A stretch of 5,833 nucleotides of DNA, taken from positions 1 through 5,833 of the forward strand of contig JAUSQB010000386.1 in the NCBI GenBank assembly GCA_030652715.1, read 5' to 3'. The translations under genes were made by a program, and so were the position numbers. Positions 1 to 4,289 of this stretch are shown here, one piece after another. The notes under the pieces are model-generated. The model was given only the letters and a program-made list of their open reading frames with translations, searched no databases and had not been told where the DNA came from. The stretch is from Rugosibacter sp. GTDB lineage: Bacteria; Pseudomonadota; Gammaproteobacteria; Burkholderiales; Rhodocyclaceae. The stretch's first letter is position 1, and each line of letters begins with the position of its first letter.

Positions 1-555
1 ATCCTGCTCGACTGGATGCTACCCGGCATGTCCGGCATTGATCTGGCGCGTCGGCTTAGATCTGAGCCACACACACGTGATGTGCCGATCATCATGTTGA
101 CAGCGCGCAGCGAGGAGCGTGACAAGATCACCGGGCTCGAGACGGGTGCCGATGATTACATTACCAAGCCGTTTTCTCCGCGCGAATTGCTCGCTCGCAT
201 CACTGCTGTGCTGCGTCGTCGTGCTCCCCAGGCTACTGCAGATGTGATTGAGGCTGGCAGTATGCGCCTTGACCCAGTCTCCCATCGGGTCACAGTGGCG
301 GATGCCGATGTGGCGCTTGGCCCAACCGAATTCCGCTTGCTGCATTTTCTCATGACCCATACCGAACGGGTGCACAGCCGTGCCCAACTGCTCAATCAGG
401 TGTGGGGCGACCATGTCTTTGTCGAGGAACGCACGGTGGACGTCCACATCCGCCGCCTGCGCGCTGCGCTCGAAGCGAGCGGCTGTGACATACTGATTCA
501 GACAGTACGCGGCAGTGGTTACCGTTTCTCGCCAGGCGCGCGATGCGCTGCGTGA
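1..555 (+). CDS. phoB: Phosphate regulon response regulator PhoB (5' partial)
   Basis: This is an OmpR/PhoB-family response regulator that, when phosphorylated by PhoR, binds PHO boxes and activates phosphate-starvation genes. The reading frame is open from base 1 and gives 184 residues; roughly the first 50 are outside the window. The phospho-acceptor Asp lies in LLDWMLPG (codon at 10-12), followed by the switch Thr in MLTAR and the conserved Lys in YITKPFSP. The winged-helix DNA-binding domain follows, with [14 protein letters not shown], the recognition-helix stretch [12 protein letters not shown] and the wing [10 protein letters not shown], all nearly as in Escherichia coli PhoB. The acidic surface segment GLETGADDY is also kept. 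Projected full length is about 234 aa, normal for PhoB. The gene ends at TGA 553-555, directly against the convergent transglycosylase gene, so phoR does not follow it; phoR, if linked, must lie to the left. The assignment rests on sequence close to PhoB across both domains. Confidence 0.93.
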   Translation: MLLDWMLPGMSGIDLARRLRSEPHTRDVPIIMLTARSEERDKITGLETGADDYITKPFSPRELLARITAVLRRRAPQATADVIEAGSMRLDPVSHRVTVADADVALGPTEFRLLHFLMTHTERVHSRAQLLNQVWGDHVFVEERTVDVHIRRLRAALEASGCDILIQTVRGSGYRFSPGARCAA

Positions 556-1191
556 TCAGTTAGCTACTGTTTGTGCGCCGCTGCGCAGCAGTTCATAGCG
601 TTGTAGAACGGCCGGTACGTAGCGGATGGTTTCCGGATAAGGTGGAATGCGCCGACCGTGCGCCAGGACGGCACCCGCACCAGCGTTGTAAGCGGCTAGA
701 GCCAGTTTCTTGTCGTCGGAGAACCTGTCCAGCAGATCGCGTAAATGACGTGCACCGCCCTGCAGGTTCTGTGCTGCATCAAGCGGATCCGTCACGCCGT
801 AGCGGCGGGCAGTGTCAGGCATCAACTGCATCAGACCCAGTGCCCCCTTGGGTGAAACGGCCTTCGGGTTATAGCCCGATTCCACTTCGACTACCGAATG
901 CAGCAAAGCCACATCAATCCGGTTCGCCTGTGCTGCTGCCGCGATTTCTTCCGCAAGGTGCCGCCTGGCCTCACGCAAGCCAGGACGGGATACTTTCCCG
1001 GCTGCCCGTGTCTTGCCACCAACGGCGAGGAACAGGCGATGACGTGAATCCGAAGGCTGGTCGCTAAAATGGGGTGTGCCGTCATCTGCGACGAAATAGA
1101 AAACATCGGCCATTACTGGTGTCGCAACGGACAGGCTGAAAGCGAGCAGTGCGGCGATCAGCAGGCGGCCACTTGGCGGGCGGTTAACCAC
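556..1191 (-). CDS. Exported lytic transglycosylase (DUF4124 plus SLT domain)
   Basis: A 211-aa protein that should cleave the MurNAc-GlcNAc bond of peptidoglycan in the periplasm, giving 1,6-anhydro ends. Residues 1-28 form a signal peptide (hydrophobic core LLIAALLAFSLSVA, likely cut after PVMA). Residues 29-55 (DVFYFVADDGTPHFSDQP) match the short DUF4124 domain often found before SLT domains. The SLT domain spans about 85-205 with the catalytic Glu104 in EVESGYNP, then GALGLMQLMP, LALAAYNAGAGAV and PYPETIRYV, the usual ordered motifs of Slt70/MltC-like enzymes. No lipobox cysteine is seen, so it is probably soluble in the periplasm. The start is GTG at 1191-1189, overlapping the TAG stop of the upstream gene by one base (TAGTG), which suggests translational coupling. 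The 3' end touches the phoB stop. Which cellular process it serves cannot be told from the sequence. Confidence 0.9.
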   Translation of the reverse strand: MVNRPPSGRLLIAALLAFSLSVATPVMADVFYFVADDGTPHFSDQPSDSRHRLFLAVGGKTRAAGKVSRPGLREARRHLAEEIAAAAQANRIDVALLHSVVEVESGYNPKAVSPKGALGLMQLMPDTARRYGVTDPLDAAQNLQGGARHLRDLLDRFSDDKKLALAAYNAGAGAVLAHGRRIPPYPETIRYVPAVLQRYELLRSGAQTVAN

Positions 1192-1496
1192 TAGAGATAT
1201 TCCGGAGCTTCGGAATACCTGGCAGCAAGCAGGATGTTGCGTACCTCATATTCGTCTTCGCCGTCATCGTCCGTCTCAGGTTCATCGTTGAATTCCTCCT
1301 GCTGCTGTGCATGAAGATCATCTTCGCAACGCAACCCGCGTTCGGCACATGCACGGCGCAACTCTTCGTCGCTCATATTGGCGAAGCCGCTGAACCCATT
1401 TGCCAGAATCAATTGAAACCACAACGTATGGCGGGACTCAATGAATTTTTCCATGCAGTCGCGCACGAGGGAATCAATGACTAAATCACGGTGCAT
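1191..1496 (-). CDS. Hypothetical acidic 101-aa protein, coupled to the lytic transglycosylase
   Basis: I do not recognise a named family. The 101-aa product has no signal peptide or membrane segment and should be cytoplasmic. Residues 1-57 look folded and partly helical (LVIDSLVRDCMEKFIESRHTL, then FANMSDEELRRACAERGL). Residues 67-85 are strongly acidic and probably disordered (EEFNDEPETDDDGEDEYE), and a short hydrophobic helix-like tail, VRNILLAARYSE, follows. Start ATG at 1496-1494 is preceded on the minus strand by GGGGAAG five bases upstream, a fair ribosome binding site. The TAG stop shares its G with the GTG start of the transglycosylase gene, so the two are almost certainly one transcript. 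That pairing, the normal initiation signal and absence of a better frame support it as a real gene; its role is unknown. Confidence 0.75.
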   Translation of the reverse strand: MHRDLVIDSLVRDCMEKFIESRHTLWFQLILANGFSGFANMSDEELRRACAERGLRCEDDLHAQQQEEFNDEPETDDDGEDEYEVRNILLAARYSEAPEYL

Positions 1497-1594
1497 TTTC
1501 GCTTCCCCGGAAGGATGTTTTCGATAATAACGAATGATCAGTTTGCTGAGTCTACCAGCACAAGATTGAGGAATTATTTCGTTTTTTTTTGGAG

Positions 1595-1609
1595 ATCATT
1601 TCGTATGAT
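1595..1609 (+). promoter_or_regulatory. Possible -10 element inside a small inverted repeat
   Basis: TATGAT at 1604-1609 matches the sigma-70 -10 consensus at five of six positions and lies 78 bases before the annotated exosortase start. It overlaps a perfect 5-bp inverted repeat, ATCAT (1595-1599) and ATGAT (1605-1609). The region 17 bases upstream is only a T-run, so there is no good -35. It could be an activator-dependent promoter or chance in AT-rich DNA. Confidence 0.25.
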
Positions 1610-1641
1610 GTTTGTAGCAATACACCGCTGGTAATACAACT

Positions 1642-1669
1642 GACATCAAGCGCGAATAAGCTTCATGTC
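1642..1669 (+). promoter_or_regulatory. Leader hairpin upstream of the exosortase ribosome binding site
   Basis: GACATCAAGC (1642-1651) pairs with GCTTCATGTC (1660-1669) across an 8-nt loop, nine of ten positions matching with one C-C mismatch. The structure ends 10 bases before the GGAGG ribosome binding site. There is no T-run after it, so it is not an intrinsic terminator. It could shape mRNA stability or translation, or be a protein-binding dyad in DNA. Confidence 0.35.
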
Positions 1670-1679
1670 TTCAAAATGC

Positions 1680-1695
1680 GGAGGCTATGTCTGTG
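1680..1695 (+). promoter_or_regulatory. Ribosome binding site that questions the exosortase start
   Basis: A strong GGAGG lies at 1680-1684. The first in-frame ATG (1687) is only two bases downstream, too close for normal initiation. An in-frame GTG at 1693-1695 lies eight bases downstream, an ideal distance. The true start may therefore be GTG 1693, giving a protein two residues shorter. The extra residues are outside the membrane core, so function is unaffected either way. Confidence 0.55.
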
Positions 1696-2280
1696 GCTCA
1701 ATGGCCAACATCCGGGGCAGAGTCCTGCCTGTCGACGCAGAGCGAATCGCCGCCGTCTTCGTTAAAACCTTTCCCGCCGCTGATTTCAGGCGTCCTGTTT
1801 CTTATTGTTTTTGCATTACTGCACGTGTTTTGGCAGAACTCACGCGGTACTGCCGTGGAGCGGTTGTTGATTGACACTGTCACCGTCAAGACCGCGGCTA
1901 ATCTGGTTGTCCTTCTCACCCCCGAAGTGCATGCAACCGCTGACGGTAGCCGGATCAGGGCACCTGGCGGCGGCCTGAATATCCTTAACGGTTGCGAAGG
2001 CATCGACGTCCTGTTCCTGCTGGTTGCCGCCTTCGTTGCATTTCCGCTGCCGTGGCGCAACCGTCTGCTTGGGCTGATGGCGGGGGCTGTCTTTGTTTTT
2101 TGCCTCAACCAAGTGCGGATTGTCGCGTTGTTCTATGCGTTTCGAGCCGACAAAGCCCTGTTCGACCTGCTTCATGGCACCGTGGCACCGGTCATCCTGA
2201 TTACCCTGACCAGCTTGTTCTTCCTGGCATGGACGAGAGGTGGGATAGGGCAGCGGAGCACCCTTATGCCCCATGCCTGA
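1687..2280 (+). CDS. Small exosortase-family transmembrane protease (XrtH/XrtM-like)
   Basis: Exosortases are inner-membrane cysteine proteases/transpeptidases that cut C-terminal sorting tails such as PEP-CTERM. This 197-aa protein has the three expected catalytic residues in order: Cys103 in ILNGCEGIDVLF, Arg144 in LNQVRIVALFYAF, and His163 in LLHGTVAP. Likely membrane helices are about 31-48, 106-121, 127-152 and 159-182; residues 1-30 are Ser/Pro-rich and probably cytoplasmic. It is much shorter than XrtA/EpsH and lacks the fused EpsI-like domain, placing it among the small exosortases such as XrtH or XrtM; I cannot choose between them by eye, so no symbol is given. It overlaps the next membrane-protein gene by 8 nt, a close operon arrangement expected for a working pair. 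A PEP-CTERM protein gene lies about 1.3 kb downstream. The start may be GTG 1693 (see the ribosome binding site entry). Confidence 0.85.
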   Translation: MSVAQWPTSGAESCLSTQSESPPSSLKPFPPLISGVLFLIVFALLHVFWQNSRGTAVERLLIDTVTVKTAANLVVLLTPEVHATADGSRIRAPGGGLNILNGCEGIDVLFLLVAAFVAFPLPWRNRLLGLMAGAVFVFCLNQVRIVALFYAFRADKALFDLLHGTVAPVILITLTSLFFLAWTRGGIGQRSTLMPHA

Positions 2281-2890
2281 GCGAACAGCAGAGGTCGGCG
2301 AGACACGGCCATTGGTGATCGGGCTGCGCCTGCTCGTTGCCAGTCTGCTACTGCTTGCTTTTGCTCATTTCCATGGTCGTGCCCTGATCGAACTGTTGCT
2401 GCCGTTGTTTCACTGGGAAATAGGCTGGCTTGACGATCGCTATCGCATCCTTGCTCTGGGCGTAATACAGTCAGGCGCTGACAGCGTTGTTCGGCTTGAC
2501 GTCAGCTTGCAACGCATCGTGGTCGTTGGCGGTCAGGTGATCTTTCCCGATCCGCGCGGCCAGGCCTACGTCACCACCCTGACCGGCCATGTGCTGCAGC
2601 CCGCGATCCTGTTTGCCACCCTCCTTGCCGCCTGGCCTGTCACGGCATGGAGGGTCTATGCCATGCGAATTGCCGTCGGCCTGCCACTGCTGCTCGCATT
2701 ACTGATGGCTGATGTTCCCTGCGTGCTGCTAGGTGAGCTGTGGGCGATTTTTGCCGAGCGATATGCACCGCAGGAGTTTTTCATACTGCTGGCCTGGAAG
2801 GATTTTCTGCAAGGCGGTGGGCGGTTGGCACTGGGGCTGGTAGCCGGGGTGGCGACCATTGTGGTGGCGCAGCGGCTGACCTTGCGTTGA
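2273..2890 (+). CDS. Exosortase-associated membrane protein (putative)
   Basis: A 205-aa membrane protein with probable helices at about 14-33, 106-124, 131-150 and 183-201. Between helices 1 and 2 is a roughly 70-residue hydrophilic, beta-rich segment (ALGVIQSGADSVVRLDVS through RIVVVGGQVIFPDPRG) that probably faces the periplasm. A second loop at 151-182 carries ELWAIFAERYAP and WKDFLQ. I see no catalytic motif. ATG 2273 overlaps the exosortase stop (TGA 2278-2280) by 8 nt; a GGAG at 2255-2258 is rather distant, so translation probably depends on coupling. From the tight overlap and topology I infer it is the partner of the exosortase, like the family named exosortase H-associated membrane protein. 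It may help substrate recognition or receive the cleaved proteins; the exact role is unknown. Confidence 0.72.
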   Translation: MPERTAEVGETRPLVIGLRLLVASLLLLAFAHFHGRALIELLLPLFHWEIGWLDDRYRILALGVIQSGADSVVRLDVSLQRIVVVGGQVIFPDPRGQAYVTTLTGHVLQPAILFATLLAAWPVTAWRVYAMRIAVGLPLLLALLMADVPCVLLGELWAIFAERYAPQEFFILLAWKDFLQGGGRLALGLVAGVATIVVAQRLTLR

Positions 2891-2941
2891 GCAACGGTGT
2901 GGCGGATGAACACTTGCGGCTGCGTGTGCAGCAAAGACGCT

Positions 2942-2961
2942 GGCGATGTCATGACATCGCC
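2942..2961. repeat. Perfect 20-bp palindrome
   Basis: GGCGATGTCA is followed immediately by its exact reverse complement TGACATCGCC. As RNA it can fold into an 8-bp stem with a CATG loop; as DNA it is a zero-spacer dyad. It lies 52 bases after the stop of the exosortase-partner gene. No T-run follows, so it is not a classical intrinsic terminator. It may be a protein-binding site, a transcript-end stabiliser, or part of a REP-type extragenic palindrome. Confidence 0.7.
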
Positions 2962-2991
2962 GTGTCCAGAGAAATGCGAGGAGCGAGCAGG

Positions 2992-3008
2992 CGATGACAA
3001 AGTCATCG
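2992..3008. repeat. Second hairpin related to the palindrome
   Basis: CGATGAC (2992-2998) and GTCATCG (3002-3008) pair perfectly around an AAA loop. Its left edge, GGCGATG at 2990-2996, repeats the left edge of the palindrome at 2942-2948. The two hairpins, about 50 bases apart, look like a REP-like pair. No T-run follows. Confidence 0.55.
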
Positions 3009-3172
3009 GAATGCAGTGATCTGAATATGTGCGCTAGCCCTAACGGATTACATGGCCCGGTTTATTTCCATCAAGGTGTGTAACAAACTTCAAGCACACT
3101 GACCATGGTGCGGGAAAGGATGTGTCTGCCGTGTAAACCTGCTAGTTATAGCCAACCTGCTCTGGTGAGGCG

Positions 3173-3196
3173 CTGGAAGATTCCAGTTTTCTTTTT
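3173..3196 (+). terminator. Terminator-like hairpin in the leader of the 85-aa gene
   Basis: CTGGAA (3173-3178) and TTCCAG (3181-3186) form a short stem followed directly by TTTTCTTTTT (3187-3196). The shape is that of an intrinsic terminator, but the stem is only six base pairs, or five once a real loop forms. It ends two bases before the TAAGGAG ribosome binding site of the next gene. It could block read-through from the exosortase operon or act as a leader attenuator. No known riboswitch fold was recognised upstream. Confidence 0.4.
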
Positions 3197-3198
3197 GA

Positions 3199-3205
3199 TA
3201 AGGAG
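3199..3205 (+). promoter_or_regulatory. Strong ribosome binding site for the 85-aa gene
   Basis: TAAGGAG is a near-perfect Shine-Dalgarno sequence, six bases before ATG 3212. It is the best initiation signal in the window and argues that the short frame downstream is really translated. Confidence 0.75.
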
Positions 3206-3211
3206 TGTTCC

Positions 3212-3469
3212 ATGAAGCATGCTTTGAAATTGAAATCCCTGAATATCGTCCTGCTGCTGTCCTTCATCGCAACCGGCCCCGCCTTGGCCGAAGAGCTTAC
3301 CGTTCTGCACGTCGGCGACCAGGAGTCCTGGCTGATCTCTGCCCAGGGCAACTTGCGTGACAATATTGGTCAAGGCATTTCCTTTTACGATGACATCGAC
3401 CGTCTGGCCACGCTCAAAGGCCTGACAGCCGGGCAGTTCGTTCCAGCGCACGATCTCATTCTCCAATAA
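3212..3469 (+). CDS. Short exported protein resembling the N-terminus of a metallophosphatase/5'-nucleotidase
   Basis: An 85-aa product with a clear signal peptide (MKHALKLKSLN then IVLLLSFIATG, cut after PALA at residue 26). The mature part starts EELTVLHVGDQESWLISAQG and continues NLRDNIGQGISFYDDIDRLAT. This resembles the first strand and metal-site region of secreted 5'-nucleotidase-type metallophosphatases (COG0737), in which a LHxxD segment supplies the first metal ligand; here the usual D-x-H reads D-Q-E. Such enzymes run to several hundred residues, and all the remaining metal-binding motifs are absent. After DRLATLKG the sequence departs into GLTAGQFVPAHDLILQ and stops at TAA. No continuation is visible in the following bases in any frame. 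It is therefore either a deletion remnant with a fused tail or a small secreted protein derived from a phosphatase. Signal peptide and ribosome binding site are intact, so expression is likely; phosphatase activity is not. Confidence 0.7.
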   Translation: MKHALKLKSLNIVLLLSFIATGPALAEELTVLHVGDQESWLISAQGNLRDNIGQGISFYDDIDRLATLKGLTAGQFVPAHDLILQ

Positions 3470-3484
3470 ACCCGCAAAAATGAG

Positions 3485-3526
3485 GCAGCGCTCATACGCT
3501 GCACCGTATGCGACTAATTATTTTTT
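3485..3526 (+). promoter_or_regulatory. Two mutually exclusive hairpins and a T-run ahead of the PEP-CTERM gene
   Basis: GCAGCG (3485-3490) pairs with CGCTGC (3497-3502); alternatively CATACG (3493-3498) pairs with CGTATG (3505-3510). The two stems share CG at 3497-3498, so only one can form at a time. A TTTTTT run follows at 3521-3526, about 10 bases after the second stem, too far for a typical terminator. The arrangement resembles a small attenuator between the two exported-protein genes, or could be fortuitous. Confidence 0.35.
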
Positions 3527-3543
3527 AACGAAAAGAAAATATC

Positions 3544-4050
3544 ATGATGCTCAAACAAACACTTATCGCCGCAGCACTGGGTCTGATGATCGCCGCCCCG
3601 GCTGCGCAAGCTGCCGTCCAGGCTTATAACTTCAACGGCAGCTTTGATTCCGGCCATTTCAATGGCGAAAGCTTCATCGGCACGTTCCAGTTCGACGACG
3701 CTCCGCTCACCGGCATTGGCGATGAATGGCTCAGCGTCGACAGCCTGCTGATGAGTTTGCTGGGCAACTCGTTCTCGCTGGCGAATGCTGACGCTCTGAC
3801 CGAAGTCACATTCTCCAACGGCCAATTTCTCGGCCTGTCGTATTCCGCCACCACCACCAACATCGGTTTCAGCGTCCTGCCCGGGTACGCCAGTCTTGGT
3901 GAATCCTTCATTGCCTACGACACGAACCTGGGTTCATCCGGTGCGGGCGATGTTATTTATGCGCCCATCCCCGAACCAAGCGACTGGATGCTGATGCTCG
4001 CAGGCCTCGGCTTGGTCGGCTTCATGGCTGCGCGCCATCGCAAGGCCTGA
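3544..4050 (+). CDS. PEP-CTERM sorting-domain protein
   Basis: A 168-aa exported protein. Residues 1-23 form a signal peptide (MMLKQTLIAAALGLMIAAPA, cut after AQA). The mature domain (24-140) is Gly/Ser/Phe-rich and beta-like (YNFNGSFDSG, GTFQFDDAPLTG, DEWLSVDSLLMSLLG, GQFLGLSYS, SFIAYDTNLGSSGAGDVIYA) with no catalytic motif that I recognise. The C-terminus is a textbook PEP-CTERM tail: PIPEPSDW at 141-148, a hydrophobic helix MLMLAGLGLVGFMAA (149-163) and basic RHRK. An exosortase would cut near the PEP motif and release the protein to the outer surface or matrix, as is known for this class. Initiation may be at ATG 3544 or the adjacent ATG 3547; the ribosome binding site is poor (AAAAGAAAA), suggesting modest or coupled translation. 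It follows the 85-aa gene by 74 bases and ends before a strong terminator. Confidence 0.92.
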   Translation: MMLKQTLIAAALGLMIAAPAAQAAVQAYNFNGSFDSGHFNGESFIGTFQFDDAPLTGIGDEWLSVDSLLMSLLGNSFSLANADALTEVTFSNGQFLGLSYSATTTNIGFSVLPGYASLGESFIAYDTNLGSSGAGDVIYAPIPEPSDWMLMLAGLGLVGFMAARHRKA

Positions 4051-4076
4051 CTGCATTCCGCCAGCAGTACCCTGCT

Positions 4077-4101
4077 ACGGCTCCTTCGGGAGCCGTTTTT
4101 T
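4077..4101 (+). terminator. Intrinsic terminator after the PEP-CTERM gene
   Basis: An 8-bp stem (ACGGCTCC with GGAGCCGT) closed by a TTCG tetraloop and followed by a T-run through 4101. This is a classic Rho-independent terminator beginning 26 bases after the stop codon. A smaller hairpin (AGCAG-TACC-CTGCT, 4063-4076) lies immediately before it. It isolates the nuclease gene, which must have its own promoter. Confidence 0.92.
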
Positions 4102-4210
4102 ATCTCAAATTTATTCTATAGGCATAGTGGATAGCTTCGCTGGGCGCGACCGGACTTTTGGGAATGGCGCACACAAAACGCAGCAAGGCGTAGGCCGAAC
4201 AGGTCAGTCA

Positions 4211-4256
4211 ATGTCATTCGCTGCGACATGGAGACTTCGCACAACGTTACTAGAAT
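4211..4256 (+). promoter_or_regulatory. Possible promoter and upstream dyad for the nuclease gene
   Basis: TAGAAT at 4251-4256 matches the -10 consensus at five of six positions, with TGGAGA at 4229-4234 as a four-of-six -35 and a 16-base spacer. Transcription would start near 4263, leaving a leader of about 27 bases. Just upstream, ATGTC (4211-4215) and GACAT (4225-4229) form a perfect dyad with 9 bases between, a possible regulator site overlapping the -35. A terminator upstream makes a promoter in this region necessary, but its exact position is a guess. Confidence 0.35.
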
Positions 4257-4289
4257 CGTCGAACTATTTTTTAAAACAGGATACCTCTC

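Larger units (their letters stand above)
1497..1686. other. Divergent intergenic region between the 101-aa gene and the exosortase operon
   Basis: About 190 bases without a gene. It separates the leftward 101-aa/transglycosylase unit from the rightward exosortase operon, so it should carry promoters for both. Visible elements are a nine-T run at 1582-1590, an AT-rich stretch 1570-1625, a rightward TATGAT at 1604-1609, a leftward TATTAT (complement of 1524-1529), a small inverted repeat ATCAT-N5-ATGAT at 1595-1609, and a leader hairpin at 1642-1669. No convincing -35 partner was found for either hexamer. Confidence 0.5.
2891..3211. other. Gene-free stretch with several hairpins between the exosortase operon and the small exported proteins
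   Basis: No ORF here has a ribosome binding site, coding character or recognisable product. The stretch contains a perfect palindrome (2942-2961), a related hairpin (2992-3008), a degenerate heptamer series (GCGAGGA, GCGAGCA, GGCGATG at 2976-2996), a repeated AACCTGCT (3136-3143 and 3154-3161) and a terminator-like hairpin before the next ribosome binding site. No convincing sigma-70 or sigma-54 promoter was found, although one is needed for the next gene unless transcription reads through. Confidence 0.6.

Noticed and set aside
19..447. 142-codon minus-strand frame
   Set aside because: It is a shadow of phoB, whose plus-strand motifs are unmistakable.
2900..2917. Sigma-54 promoter (TGGCGG then TTGC), expected since PEP-CTERM genes can be RpoN-dependent
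   Set aside because: The GG and GC elements are three bases too far apart for RpoN binding.
2740..2997. 85-codon plus-strand frame across the end of the exosortase partner and into the palindrome
   Set aside because: It overlaps the real gene in another frame, has no ribosome binding site and gives Arg-rich low-complexity sequence in the intergenic part.
3050..3172. A known riboswitch (c-di-GMP or cobalamin type) in the leader of the 85-aa gene
   Set aside because: Isolated matches such as GGTGCGGGAAAGG occur, but the conserved cores and their order are not present.
3142..3466. Two minus-strand frames opposite the 85-aa gene
   Set aside because: They are antisense shadows without recognisable motifs, while the plus strand has a signal peptide and a strong ribosome binding site.
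4211..4229. PHO box upstream of the nuclease
   Set aside because: Only the first repeat (ATGTCAT) fits well; the second matches four of seven and the spacer is one base too long, so it is not listed as a PHO box.
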